Of a stretch of 64,000 bases of DNA, positions 48,136-61,796 are shown in pieces. The number at the start of each line of letters is the position of its first letter. The first letter of the stretch is position 1. The translations under genes were made by a program, and so were the position numbers. The notes below the pieces were generated by a model. The model made no database searches. It saw only the letters and a list, made by a program, of their open reading frames with translations, and was not told where the DNA came from. Source of the DNA: Spinellus fusiger (Eukaryota; Mucoromycota; Mucoromycetes; Mucorales; Phycomycetaceae); assembly GCA_025094145.1 (NCBI GenBank), contig JALLLS010000022.1, positions 62,001 through 126,000 of the forward strand, written 5' to 3'.

Positions 48136-50464
48136 TGTTATATATATATATATAGCAATATATATATATTAATATATGTACAGATTTTTAATAATAATAA
48201 AGTGAATGAGAGATGGATAAGGTTGACGGAATACTTTTATTTAAAAAACATTCCATACCAGCCTATTTATACTGGCTTACAAGGGGATTATCACCACTGC
48301 TATAAAGCAACAGGAGAAATAAGAGTATACTGAATAGGAGAATTGAGTGAAAAATAAATATATAAAAAAGTAGAAGCATTGGTGGTGCAGGGGCCTAGCA
48401 TGAATTGCATAAGTAAGTGGAATAGGTTTCAGTCACCAGAGTGATGTCTACCCAGGTAAACTTGCTCAAGACAGGCTATGGTAAGGATTTTATTATGTTA
48501 TATTCTATTATTTTAATAAAATAAAAAAGAGAAAAAAGACAAGATAATGCAATGAATTGAACTGAGGGCGCCTACCTACAGTCTCGTCTGTATCTCTACA
48601 TACACATACATCTTTTGCATGTATCTTTATCCATCGAACGACACACTACGATGGATATGTGCATCACTATGGACATACACATCAATATGAACATACAGAC
48701 ATAAATACCCTCCATCAAACACGCACTCTATAACAAGCACTTCAAGGGGAGAAGCGGGATAGATGATTTGGTCTTTACTTTGTCTTGCTCTATTATGACA
48801 ACCCCCCATGAAGTTCAAATGGCTTCCAAAGAGGTCTCCTACGAAGAGCACTCCAAGGACAACCTCCTGCATACACACTCAAGGCGTATGCAATTCATGC
48901 AACGCTTTCTATTGGTGAACCCACGTCAAACAACAATCATTGTCATGACAATTGCTCTTCCATGTATGTGTCCACGCAGGAGGTATATAGCTTGTGGATA
49001 CAGTGTACTATAGCCATTGATGTAGTAGAAATGCTGTTGTTTTCCCTTACTTTTTTTGATTTAATTTATATATCTTCACATAAACATAAACATAGACATG
49101 GATATGATATAGACATGGATATAGACATGGATATAGACATGGATATAGACATGGATATAGACATGGATATAGACATATAAACACATAAATACATAAACAC
49201 CATACAAACATAAACACCATACAAACATAAACACCATACAAACACATCTTGAGATGGACTCCCTTCTCACTCTTTCATCGTAAACAATGAAAAGACACTC
49301 GTCATCACAAAACATACTTGACTTGAAACTAATACTGACACTCCTTGCCTACTTTTTTATTTTTATTTTTATTTTTTTTACCTATCCACTTACCCATCTT
49401 TCTCCCTCCCTCCCTTCTTCCTCCTTGATTACTTCATGGCTCTACTTCCACCCAACATTCTCACCATTCTAGGCTACCTTCCTGACCCTGGTGCTACTTT
49501 GTCTCCAATGGACTTTACAAAATGTCCATTTGATAAGTAGAATAACAAATACGCATCTTGTTTCTATTAATTTCGAGTGAAACTATTTAGGGTCAATACC
49601 ATACAAGGTGCAGTGATGATTTCATTCTTTGCAAAGAGTCATTGTAATTCCATGTTGTTTGTATTGTCTTGTTGTGTATTTGTCTTGTTGTATTAGTGTA
49701 TTATTATATAAATGTATCTAACCACTACACTACTGCAATGATATTGTCATCTTTCAGTATTTTATAAATTCCATGCATGATGAGAAATACACTTTTATCT
49801 TTATTATTATTTCTTTATCTTTATCTTTATGGAAACAACTGCCATTCTCACAATCACCATTTTTATACAGCAGAGCATACCATGCTACTCTCTTGGACTA
49901 TTTAAAACTTTATTTACATATCAGTGCAAAGATCTGCTTCTTCCTTATCCAATTTTAGTCAACATGAAAATCCACCCCCATTCCCTTGATCTGTTCATAG
50001 TTTGGTTGATTTGAACAGATCAGAACAGAATAGAGCAGAGCAGAGAAAGGTGGTCAGTGTAGATAGTACAAGTAGTACGGACCTTTGCTTTCAATATCAT
50101 TTGCTGGCATTGAATGCAATATACATTTATTCATCTCAGATTAATGATAGTGACATTGGATAATATTATCTACAATAATAAAATAATATTACTGAGGATA
50201 CTTGGGATAATAATACACAACAACCAAATTAGAATATACAACTCAATGTCTATATTCTATTGATTGTAAGTTTATTTTTGGCGAGAGACCTACATCTCCA
50301 TCTATTGCCAATGCTATTTTTTAACAATGCTATAAACAGACTGTATATGAAAATGAGAAAGAAGCAGAAGCAGAAAGGGACAAAGGGAAAGAAGAAAGAA
50401 GGGAGAAGGAACAGCAAGGAAAAAGGAAGAAAAAAGGAAAAAGGAAGCAGTTCTAAATGACACT
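48136..50464. other. AT-rich intergenic region
   Basis: No supported gene over about 2.3 kb. It has TATA/TAAT microsatellite at 48140-48180 and a 12-bp ATGGATATAGAC array at 49096-49175. A small ATG frame of 34 residues starts at 49436 (MALLPPNILTILGYLPDPGA) after a pyrimidine-rich tract; it reads like a gene start but stops at once. Open frames near 48.65-49.0 kb on both strands have no splice or family support. Confidence 0.5.
49096..49175. repeat. 12-bp (ATGGATATAGAC)n array
   Basis: About six copies of the unit, flanked by CATACAAACATAAACAC repeats at 49198-49240. Confidence 0.9.
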
Positions 50465-51022
50465 TTATGAACGTGTTGTTTTGCCAGTATATCCAAAGGG
50501 TGTATCGTCACAGCGTACAGGCATTGATGCACGGTGATCTCCATATGCTGGAGGAGGCACAGTGTAGAGCATTGGTTTCACGAGATTTGGATCTTCATTG
50601 ACAATGATAGAGGGTACATTTGAATGTGGGTGTACAGTGTACTGCATTGGCTTGAAGGAAGGTTGACGTACGGAACTAGGTCGTGTCACTTTTTCATTCA
50701 CCATCAACTGGGACAAAGGTCTTGCCAGTTGGCTTGCTCGAGAGTTGCTTTTGGTGGGAGGCCGCAACTTCTCCATGACAGAGCCTCTTTTGGAACTCAC
50801 AGGAGCTGGTTGTGCATACAACTGTTTTAATAGAGAGGGACGCATGGCCTCTTGTTGAGAAGCTGTGACCCATTGTAGTTGTGCCATGGCCTCTTCTTCT
50901 ACTTGGCGTTGGCTAGGTCTTGTCACTCTGTTGAATAGACAGACCAGAGAAATGATCACCAAGAAAAATACAATGACCATCATAATGACAAACAAAACTT
51001 CATCCACAGGAACATCAGCCAT
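50465..51022 (-). CDS. Single-pass membrane protein with PPxY motif
   Basis: Intronless minus-strand protein of 185 residues, not recognised. It begins MADVPVDEVLFVIMMVIVFF and continues LVIISLVCLFNR: a short acidic N-terminus and one strongly hydrophobic segment at residues 8-30, then a basic residue cluster, so it is probably N-out/C-in. The cytosolic remainder is disordered, rich in Ser, Pro and basic residues. It repeats a motif: FKPMQYTVHPHSN and LVKPMLYTVPPPAYGDHRAS. The latter contains PPAY, a PPxY-type ligand for WW domains of Rsp5/Nedd4 ligases. A membrane adaptor for ubiquitin-dependent sorting is the simplest reading but is an inference from motif and topology alone. Confidence 0.7.
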   Translation of the reverse strand: MADVPVDEVLFVIMMVIVFFLVIISLVCLFNRVTRPSQRQVEEEAMAQLQWVTASQQEAMRPSLLKQLYAQPAPVSSKRGSVMEKLRPPTKSNSRASQLARPLSQLMVNEKVTRPSSVRQPSFKPMQYTVHPHSNVPSIIVNEDPNLVKPMLYTVPPPAYGDHRASMPVRCDDTPFGYTGKTTRS

Positions 51023-51638
51023 TTTTTCTTTCTTTTTCTTTTAAAAAGAGATATAAAACAAGAGGGAAAAGGTAGTAGAAAGAAAGAGAAAAAGAGAAAG
51101 AGAGAAAGAGAAAAAGAAAGGAGATAAAAGAAAAGAAAAAGAAAGACTCATCAAAATAGATATATATATATATATGTATATATCAGTGTATATTTGTACG
51201 GATATTTGTACAGACACTGATGAAGACTCATGGCTCGATTCATATTTTATACTCGAGAGTAATGTCTCAATTCACACCAACATTCATGGGAGAATGAACC
51301 ATGCATTTGTCTATAGAAGAAAAGAAAGTCTTCATTCTTTGATGAAAAGAAAGAGGTCTTTATCATTAGAGCCATCTGTCCGCCTAATCTCCCACCTGCA
51401 CACACGCACACGCACACACGCACACACGCACACACGCACACCCACATACGACTGCCCATATCGACACCCATATTCATCAACCTACACACATCAACACTAT
51501 GTATTGGAGCTTCAAATGAAAGGGAGTTCTCTCTGCTGGTGTTACAAAATGGACCCAAATGTAGTGAGCCAACATGTGGATTTTAATGGATCTCAACCAG
51601 ACGACCGGTAAAAGTACCAATAAGAAAGAGCTACTTTC
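51023..51638. other. Intergenic region with purine-rich and CA repeats
   Basis: AAAG/GAAA-rich tract (51020-51140), TATATG microsatellite (51160-51185) and CACACG repeat (51398-51445). The apparent plus-strand frame of 145 residues lies across these repeats and is not called. Confidence 0.5.
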
Positions 51639-52857
51639 TTATAATTCAGTATGCAGCAAAGGGGCAGACTCCAGATACTCCACCGTAAATGCACGGAAGA
51701 GAATGGCAAAGTTATGCACAACACCGGGATCCACATGTTCTGGTGTGTCCTACAATGGAGTCCACCAGAGTCAACACAGTAGACAATGCACCTGTAGCAC
51801 ATTCTGATAATACTAATCAACACACTCTAATGCCTCCACTGATAGGCTGTTCCTATGTCCACTTACTTTGCTGTTGTGCCAAACAAATGGAAACGGAAAC
51901 GGAATGATATGTAAGACACGGACACCCCGCTCCAGAAAGGGGAGATGGTCGTCTCCAATCGCATGGCCCTGAAATGTCATGGGAGTGCCTGGGTGGAAGA
52001 CGGGCTTAAGACGAGAACCATCTTTAGCCACCCTTTCTAGCAATGATAACCTGTCAAGCCGACGCTCCAAGTCCACCAAAGAGTAGAAAAGATGATTGGT
52101 CTCTTGGTAGTAATTATGGATCCTCGGGTTTTTTGTGCCTAGTAAGTCTAGCAAGACAAACAGCTCAATTTGATTCAGTCGTGAAAGAGTGTGATGTTCT
52201 GGAGAGGCATTTGACCACGTGGCAGCAAGATGTCTAAGATGGGGCCATTAGCTTCCTTACTACTCTACCCAGTCACTGCTAAAAGACAAGATTCATTTAC
52301 CGTGCGCCATAGATGGAGTCAGTGGCACTCCACTCAATCCACGCTTCTTCACCATCAAAGAATATCATCTGCAGTGTCCTTGTCTGTTTTATCAATATAG
52401 CATCGAGTGAAGTAGCAATGTCCATAAGAATACCACAGGACACTGCAGAATCAACTGCACCAATGAAGTCTTCTCCAGGGAAGTATTTGGAGTCATAGTG
52501 GGCTGCTAATACTAGTTTGTGAGTGGCGTCTGGGTTCTTTGTGACAATAATGTTGGTGAAGTTCTTGGTGCCAAAGGGGGTTGTTTCTGTGAAGCTGTCT
52601 AATTCTATATGCCAGCCCAACTGAACAAAGTGCTCGACAATAAACTCACGGACTTTTGTATTGCCAGGTGTGCTTGATACACGCGGCACAAAAAGAGACG
52701 AGAAAAGAGAGCCCTTCAAGTCAAGTTGTTGCGATGGAAATGACAGTGTCTTTAGTGCCTGGTCTGACAAGGGGTAATAACCATAGACATCAACAAGTCC
52801 AATGGCAATGACAATGATGACATTGATCCAAAGCATAGCAGGAACTGGAGAATACAT
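51639..52857 (-). CDS. QPCT: Glutaminyl-peptide cyclotransferase-like M28 zinc enzyme
   Basis: M28-type enzyme of the glutaminyl cyclase family, which makes N-terminal pyroglutamate in the secretory pathway. Exons on the minus strand are 52857-52301, 52233-51867 and 51749-51639, giving 344 residues. The N-terminus has a signal-anchor (MLWINVIIVIAIGLVDVYGY). Zinc and active-site motifs: LVLAAHYDSKYFPGEDFIGAVDSAVSCG, MIFFDGEEAW, SATDSIYGARHLAATW, DDHLPFLERGVRVLHIIPFP and FPFVWH. The Asp in GAVDSA, the Glu in FDGEEA and the final His in VWH correspond to the single zinc site of glutaminyl cyclases. The tail is HVDPGVVHNFAILFRAFTVE. Aminopeptidase M28 is the alternative, but the GAVDSAVSCG and DDHLPF elements fit the cyclase branch. 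Confidence 0.88.
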
Positions 52858-53259
52858 CTATGTGCTAATAATAATAAAAAGGAGTCACACGAACAAGTAA
52901 GTTATAAAACATAGGCAAGTGATAGAATGATAGAGTGGTCCAATGATAGAAACACTTTATTAAAACAAAACAGCATAAATACCTACATTCTATATATATA
53001 CACTGTATACAAACAGAAGAGGTGTCTTTATTATGTTTATCAATAAAAGTTGTATCTGCAGTGAAACTAAACTCAATAACATCTAAAGGTAGGAAGAGTG
53101 CAAATAGAATAAAAGGGTGAGGAACAAATATAAAAAAAAGGAAAAATGGATGGATCTACTATGAAAGGGGAAAGAGAAAAAGGTAAATAGATAAGCCCCA
53201 GGTTATTTATGCAATAGCCTCTTGCTCTTTCCTCCCCCATAGATACACAGTGATTCATT

Positions 53260-54637
53260 CTATTCATCAGGCATAAAGATCTTCTCCATAAACTGCTCAT
53301 AACTCCTATCATATTGGAATAGACATGTGAATACACAAGAGCCATGGAGACTACACTCACCACGAGGCCACCTTGTGTCGATGAGAGATAGTGCGCACAT
53401 CATTAGCACGCTGAGCATAAACACATTTGTAGAATGAATAGAGATTGGTATGCACAGAAGCACGGAATGCATTGGCAGCTGTGGCCCTTACAAGAGGCCC
53501 AAGAGTAGCACTGGACACCACCATGCGATCAAACAAAGGCCCAAAGTATGGAATCTATAGGATAGATACCAACTCATTCGAATACAACTCCCTAAGGATA
53601 TCCTTTATAATAATAAAATAATAATAATAAAAATAAAAAATAAAAACATTACCTTTGGATCACGGTGTACTTGGATGGCAAACAGATCATTGTCCATGGG
53701 AGTAACAACGATCTGTCCATTACCAAAGTCACCTCCAATGGTACCAATGCGATAATCGCGGTAATGTTCATTCCATACAATATGAACATGATCGTTACCA
53801 ATATGGCGTTTCTAATCTGTATGAGTACAGTAACAAGATCTTTCTCCCTTTCTCCCCCTCAAATGATTCATTTCTTTGTTTACCTTTTTCAGCTGTTTCA
53901 AATCATGCTGATCTGTAGGCATTTGAGTCACATCATGGAAGATAATCTCCAGTGTAGAAGTACAGTAGTAATTGGTGCGTATGCCATTGGTCAGATTCCT
54001 CTCCAGTCCACCAAGATAGCCAGTATGAGTAGCAATATCCACCTCCCAGCCAAGACTCTTTACAAAAGAAGAATACATGGCACTCCCCTTGCTATTGTAC
54101 AGTATACTCTGCTCATCTTCTTGATTGGGACCTACATAGATCACAGCCATCTTCATTGTTTCGCGTCTACTCTGTGTTATCCTACTGTCTTATAGTCGAT
54201 GCCAACTTGCCCATGTTTTCTATCCAACCCACGTAAATCCCGGTAGAGCCCCGATGACTTGTTCAGCATACGAAGTGACCCGTCTTTCAAGTGCTCATAG
54301 TTCATCAATCCCAGATGACTCATCAGCAGACGGCACTGTTGGAAGGGGACATTGGGGTTTTCCGATTCATGTGGAAAAGCAGGTAGAAAGTCCTTTTGTA
54401 AAGAGAAGTTGGCCATGAGGTGAGCATGCATGGAGTCCACACGTTCAGCAACATTTTCTGCTGCCTCCTTTTGGCGCAATACATTCATTTTTGAATACCA
54501 CAGTTGACTAGGAAAAAAGAAAATAAGTCAGAGTGTATTGGCTATGCTCCTTCTCATGGATTTAAAGAAAGAATAATAACACCCATCAGGGAGAGAAAGA
54601 AGAGCCATCCCACACACACACACACATAGATATAGAT

Positions 54638-54674
<37 letters not shown>

Positions 54675-57600
54675 AAGAAAGACAATCCTTACATGTTGGA
54701 TCCATACTGTTCATTATTTTTTGTTTCGTTGGCCAGATACTTGTTCAATTGATGACTCAATTCTCCAACCATGTTTGTTTGGAGAGAAGAAAGTGGAGAG
54801 GGTTGATGAAGTGGCACACGTGGATTCCACACACAGTCAGGATTCTCTTCTCCAATTCTAAATGGATCAATATTAGCGTCTTTCTCTATACATTGACATG
54901 CAATGACAGACACACTTCTTTACCTTGAGAGAAAACTGCTTAAAGCATCTGCCATGGTTGAAGAATCAGGAGATTGTGTTGTAGGAGTGCTGAATGATAA
55001 TAGAGAATAAGAAGCGTTATTTTTTCTTTCTTTCTTTCTTTCTTTCACTTACTTTTCTGCCTCTTCTCGTACTGTCTTATGAGTCCCGAGTTTAAAGCTT
55101 TGATCCTTCAATGGGTCAAGAACACTGTCCTCAGATGAATTGAGTGGACTTGTGTCTAATGCCTTTGAAGGGGGCTCTAGTTGAGAATCCCACACATATC
55201 TTCCTGTCAAATCTCGAATGATCATTCGTGATTGTGGACCTAGATAAGATGATATATGTATATGTATATGTATTTATGTATTTATGTATATATATATATG
55301 CTATAAGGTCAATTGTAGATACTATAGAATTTACCTTTTGTATCAGTAGCGGGTATTTCTACATAAGCAATGATAGTGGTATCGTTCAGTGAAAAGTATT
55401 GGTACTGGTGGAGTTTATCCTGCTTATCATCCACAGCCACACCTGGGCCAATAATAGTGCTGTACAAAGTAGCAGGGCCATAAGGAGGAGGGAAGTTATT
55501 AAAGTGGTGTAGTAAGTGCAATAAAACAGCTTCTGCTGATTCCTAACCATTTATAGATAGTTAGGTGAGGCTTTGTATTGATACTACCTTGATATAACAA
55601 TGATCATTCTCTAGGATCTCAGAGTCTGTTACTATAGTAGCATGATTATGAGAAGCAGAAGGTCCTTTCTCATTCATTAATTTGAACTTGAAAGGAAGTT
55701 CCTTCTTCTTGGATGTATTGGAACGCATCACAGGCCTTGAAGGAAGCATTTTTTCGGGATCTTCCTACAGTTCATGCAATGTAAGGCATTACATCATATC
55801 ATAGAAACATAAAGACATAGATAGAGAGAGAGAAGATGCTTACAGAGGCAATGTGAATGGCATACCCAAGAACCTCAAATACCAATTGATACAGCTCAGT
55901 ATCAGAAAGGATGGCTGGCTCAATGGCCATTACCCACTCCAAGAGACAACTAAATAACTTGGAGACAATGAAGCCTATATGCCCATATATCGTTTATACA
56001 TTAGACACCTGCTCCTTTTCTTTTATCCACTTACCTCTTCCGTTCTTATTGTTGCGTTCATATGATTTAAGATGTACATTAAGAGAATCAATGACTTTGG
56101 TAAGAACCTCTTGCACAATGATCTAATTCTCCCAGTTAAATACAGGCATACTGTGCTATGCTATATCATAAATACCCCCTCTGGATCGAGCTCTTCTTTA
56201 TAAATGTGAGCAATTAGATTAAGACAGTCTACAGCAGTATTCAGCACAGACACACTGCACCAGTAGAGACTATTGCAGATGGCCAGGATGCTTTCATGAA
56301 CACTCTTTTGATCTGGCCTAACATAAAGTGTCAACGATGAAAGAGTAGTAATATTAGTAGCATTAAGATCCTACTTACTCATTACACATCAAGAGTTCAT
56401 CAAGAACAAGTGAGCTCAATGCGCCTAATAACATACAATAGACTTCTGCATCTTCTTCTGTATGTACGACGCTGGTTCCTTGGTCAGTAAGACGCAGAAG
56501 GAGACTCTTTAGTCTTCTTTTAGTCTACAAAAAAACATTTTTTTTAATTCACAAGACAACATATAGTACACCTTACAGTTTTGAACGAGTGTTCTCCAGG
56601 CGGGAAACTTTGAATCCAAGTGATATTATATTCTTCCATGGTGACATTTGTATCTGACAAATGGTTTGTTACTGCCACCAGAGAACCAAGAATAGTAATA
56701 CAGCTCTTTCGAAGACCAATGGGCACCTCTTTTGCCACTGAATTATCAAATAGCTGGCAGGCAAATTAAGAAGAAATGGCATATAAGGGCATAACTCAAC
56801 ACGCTATTCACAAAATACCATTACCTGTTTCTCAATAGCATCTATAAAAGGAGGAACAAGCAGATGAATGCCAGGCAGACAAAATGAAAAGATGCGATCT
56901 GAGTGGGTGAGAATGGCTTGTATGATCACTGTGTCGTTAGAACTCAAGCCCTTTGTTACATAAGAATAGATGAGATGAATAACAAAACAGAAAGAAGAAT
57001 AGTGTTGTTATTGACTTACCTTCAAAATAGCCTTGTAGAAATGGGCATGGTAATCCAAAGGCAGAGGTTCTTCCGGTCTTCTTGACAGTAATCTACACAA
57101 ACAGCCAAAAGCAGCAGCCTTTCCAGCATCATACGCACTAGAGTATTACTATGAGCCCATTGGTCTACTGGCAAAATGTTCACAGAATAGTATTGATCCC
57201 CAAGACACTTGCCTTGAGAGTTTTGTTGATTGCAACAACCAAGGGGTTATTTCGTACAGAGCAGGAATAGGTACATTGCGATATGGTTGTTGAGAACGAA
57301 TCTAGTGTAATGAGCCTTTACTGATAATAATGTCTTCTTACCCAGTTGAGTATATCCCAGAGATCAACACTACACTGCACGGCAACTGCATGGTCTCGAG
57401 GATCCTATGAGTATGAGTACGAGTATAAGTATGATTATATTATCCAACAACAATGTATATATATAACACAGTGTCTTAAAGATGCTTACTTGAATATCAT
57501 TGATATTGCCAACAGCACATAACATATTCTTCCACACTTCTAATACTTCCTGGCCATCCAAATCTAGCCCATGAAGACTAAGAAACTCTTGATTTTCAAA

Positions 57601-60600
57601 CACACCCAGACCATCTGGAAGCTTCTCATTGACAGTCAAAATAGTCGACACAAGTCTAATAGGTTCCTTGGGTACTGCACTCATAGCAAACGCTCTTGCG
57701 GACTGTAGTCATAAACACAAACAAAAAACAAAAAAACAAACAAAAAAACAAAAAAACAAAAAAAAGGAGCCTTGTTCACTCTATATAACAAAAAAAAGAG
57801 CTTACCTTGCCAGAAGGCATGACGCCATCCTCGTGGCCTCTTTCTATGGAGCTTGCTGTACTTCTAGCATCCCACTCAGGTCCTTTCAATTGTTTATTCT
57901 CCTCCTCGTCTTTTCCAGACCCCAGGGCTTTATTTCCATGGACAGATGTGTCTTGATGCTTCTCATGATGAGAAACAGAAGAATGGTGGACAAGGTTAAG
58001 AAACTTGCTGCTAGAATCCTGCCACAGAGAATCGAGCTGATGAATGCTCATAGTTCGACGGCCACTGGACCGTTTGTTATGGCCTGATCCTACCGAAATT
58101 CCGGACGTTGCAGGAAGATGCCCCTGGGCACTACCATTGCTGCTGCTGCTGCTGCTGCTGGTGGTGATGAGGTGAGTGGTGGGAGGAGCAAGAGAGATCA
58201 AAGGTACGGGTGTAGTGTTTGCAGAAAAAGAAGTGGCAGGTAGGATGTGCTTGATGCCAAGCTTGCTACTGGTACTGGTACTGCTATTGCTATTGCTATT
58301 GCTATTACCGTTACCGTTGCTTCCACTCATGCCAGTGCCAGTGCCAGTACTAGGATCAGCAGCTGATCTTCCTGTACTATTGCTGCTAGAAAGCCCTTCT
58401 TCCTGAAGTCCCTCAATCTGAGGAATATCTGTAGTGGAAACATTAGTAGCACGATGATCCCCAGAAACACTTGTTTCAATAAAAGGCATACTGGTCTTGT
58501 GGTGTAGACTGGCAGGTGTTATGGATTCTGAAGGAGTGTCATAGACATCCATGCGGTCCATAATAGCTGATTGTGATTTATCATAGACAGTGGGCTCTAC
58601 TAATTGACCCTCACTGCCACCTGCAGAAAGAGGTCTTCCTGCTGCACGACTAGCCATTGTACGTGAACGATCGCCCTGTATACTGAGATGTCGTGTTCTC
58701 ACTTTGTTTCTGCCACGATGGGTGTTTATAGTGTGTGTGAATTGGGCAGAATGGCGTTTCTTTAAAGGTTCATCCAAAGGCGGCAAAGGTTCTAGTGTAG
58801 GTGAGTCGTAGTTGACTTGGTAAAGACGAAGCGATAGTAATTGAGTAAGTTTATGCATGATTTTCTACGGCATCAACACAAACAAACAAATAAATAAATG
58901 AACAAACAGTAAGAAAAAAAAAGGTTCACACTTGTTGAATCACTTACGATCCACTGAGAAAGTGTTTGACTCCATTGGATGGAAGCCAAAAGATGGTCTT
59001 TGAGTTCTACCCATAAGGACATGTGGGTTATTTGAGCTCTAACAAAGGCATGCAGAAGTGTCTGTGAAGAACATATCAGTAATCCACAGATCAATAGAGC
59101 TATAGATTATATCACCTCGCAAATAAAATCAGCCATATCTTCAGCCAAGGCCTGCATTGGCATTCGGTCCATGGGCTGAGAAGGGTGCATAAACCATGTT
59201 TGTATTTCAAGAAGACAGTGCAAAAGAAGTTCCCTAACCATCCATGCATAGACACACTACTGTTTAATATAAAGAGAACCAATGCATTTTCCTCTCTATT
59301 TCCTCTCTATTTCTCTATCTATTTCTATGTTCTATGTTCTATGTTCTATATCATACATTCTATTTTTCTCTATTTCTATCTGCACACTTACCAACTCTCC
59401 CACTCCATATCTACACCCCCTTGCGCCACTGTAATAGCACGATAGACATTAATTGCATCCTTGTAAAGAGCCAACAGTCCTTCCCCATCCATGATCTGTC
59501 CATTTGCATTCCACCCTTCTTTGCCATAGTGGGTGCCGCCACTTTCAAATAGTAACTTGATCATTAACAAATACCGTCTTAGAAATATGTTAGCATCTGC
59601 ATAATCACTCTCTTGCTTCTCAGCACGAGGAGCTGTGCATGTAGTAGGAGAGACCGTCAGAGGCTTTGGCTCAGTCACTGAATTTTTACACGTAGAAACA
59701 GAAGCAACACTACTGGATCTTGTTGTACTGGTCTGACCTATAGTTCCTGTAGAAGTCCCTCCTGTTCTTCTTAGAAAGGCCGGCCGTTCCTTTTCATTGC
59801 CTAGAATCCACACTCCAATGATATGAAGGGCGCCTCGTGTGATATCACGGTAATAAGGATTACTACAGGGCAATACCATGCATTGTCGAAGCACTTCATG
59901 TAGCATTTCCCGTGTCTCATGTGATGATAGTACAATGGATTTCAAAATAGGTGTTGCTGGAGAGGTCAGGGTGGAGGAGACATGAGGCCAATATGTATGA
60001 GGACTTGAGTTGTTATCAAGACAATAGCCGATAAGAAAACGCAACAAACAACGCAACACACTCGGGGGACATTGTGGAAATCCAATGCCTGTGTGTGTGT
60101 ATTTATATATATAGTAAGAAGAGTGGATCTCAATGTTATCTCTTCTTTCTCTCTTCTATTACCTTGTTCTGCTGCGTCTGTACTTCCCATGGCCAATGTT
60201 CTGGCTACACCCGGCAGAAACTTGGTGAGGTAGTAGGTGCGGAAGATACGAAATAAGAATTTGGCACTGGCGGTGGCTGCATCGATACCAATGCCTGTCG
60301 CAATCCCATCGTCTGACTCTGCATTGTCGCCAGGATATTCATAATCATCAGGAGGAGGAGGGGATCCAGCAGCCACATAGGCCAAGCGTACAAGGTTAGA
60401 GATGAAAATATGAAGGAGCAGTACAGAGTCATTGAAGGAAGGCTGTGTAGGATTAGGGTAAAGAGGAGCCGTCTCATCGCCTACACAGTGTTAGTTGTAT
60501 CCACCTACAGGCTACATTGGCTCACCAAGAATAAAAGACTGGCGAAACTGCAGTGGACTCTTTTTGATGCGTTCGTCTCTTTCCAATCGATGGTGATTCC

Positions 60601-61796
60601 CTTTATCAGAATGACGCTCACCCAACTTTTTCACAAACTGAACACTGCTATGAAGTTTGTTGGTCTCCTTGTCTTCCATCACATGGGCTGTGTCGGGAGG
60701 AGTTGAATTGGAGGGAAATGCTTGGATCTCATCGAGAATAAACAGATCCAATGAAATAGCATTAGAGAACAGTTCCATGCACTCTGGATACTCCACCACT
60801 TGATCGTTCATCCACAGCAGCAAGAGATGGAATCCCAAGGCACGCAGTCGGATGTGGTTGCCATGGTCCAGCAAATGGGCCAATATCTTGGCTAATCTCA
60901 CCATTTATTTATTTATTCTAGTTGTGATTAGGATATATCTTGCTTACCAATGTTTTTTCTTTGCCAGCCATTGCGCATGAGTTCTGGTACAAACAAAAAT
61001 ATCTTTCTCAGTAGAAGAAGAGTCTTTTGCAGGTTGACCAGTTCTTTTGCATTCCATGACTGGGGGCGTTCGCTCTTTTCTGTGATTTCATAAGAGGCAT
61101 GCGTCAATAGAAGATCGATCCATACATGCATGAATCAATGCATTCATCTTCTTACGCTTCATCTTTCCTATTTGGTGAATGCATGTATCATAAAACACAG
61201 CAAAGACTTGTTCTGCGTTCTCCTGGAAGAAGCGTGCTTGGTCAAATGAGTTGGTAGCGTCTATAGACAAGCAGATTTAAAATATAAAAGAGAGAAAGAG
61301 AAAGAGAGAGAGAAGAAGGAATTTAGCGCAGTGTCCATAGAGTGTCTAGGCTCATTATCCGTTACGTGCCAATATAACTCCATAAGCTCTGTGCTCTTGA
61401 TTTCGTCTTTTGTCGTTCATCTAGAAAGTTCTTTGCCTTTTTCTTTAACTTTTCTGGCTTGTCTTCTTTTCCAGCAAGTGTGTAGGTGGAGGTGGAGGGA
61501 AGGACGACTAATTCAGGACCATGGGTGTCGATGGTGGTAGAATTGACTCGAAGAATCTCGTGCATGTCTTCCAAAAGGTGTGAATCGAGGGTGTCTCCAC
61601 TGCTTTCTTTTGTCTCTGCGATGGGACTAATGTAGGAGCTGTTTGTACTGAGGTGTGTGGTAGGGTGTGTGCTAAGAGGTATGGTGGAGGTGGTGGAGTG
61701 GGTGGGTGGTGTGTGTGGTGGAGGTGGTGGAGGTGGTGGAGGTGGAGGAGAACCCGGGTGAAAGGTCTTCTTCATGACGGACGTTGCCTTTCGCAT
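53260..61796 (-). CDS. RALGAPA: Ral GTPase-activating protein alpha subunit-like (RapGAP domain)
   Basis: Very large gene for a RalGAP/tuberin-type protein: an alpha-helical N-terminal region and a C-terminal Rap/Ran-GAP catalytic domain. The N-terminal exon (61796 downward, MRKATSVMKKTFHPGSPPP) has a long poly-Pro/His tract, then LKKKAKNFLDERQK. The next segments match RALGAPA: DATNSFDQARFFQENAEQVF, RLAKILAHLLDHGNHIRLR and ALGFHLLLLWMNDQ. A Ser-rich linker lies at 57.8-58.8 kb. The C-terminal GAP block, on the minus strand, is MKMAVIYVGPNQEDEQSIL, SLGWEVDIATHTGYLGGLER, IFHDVTQMPTD, then the catalytic loop RHIGNDHVHIVWNE, TPMDNDLFAIQVHRDP, and the end YEQFMEKIFMPDE. The loop Asn is the asparagine thumb. 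It has more than a dozen introns; borders are not all fixed. It would act on small GTPases such as Ral or Rheb, with a beta-subunit partner. Confidence 0.82.

Noticed and set aside
49436..49540. 34-residue ATG frame MALLPPNILTILGYL...
   Set aside because: Too short with no splice donor that extends it; noted only in the intergenic entry.
51174..51611. 145-residue plus-strand frame
   Set aside because: Runs across CACACG repeats and the 3' flank of the QPCT-like gene; composition is repeat-driven.
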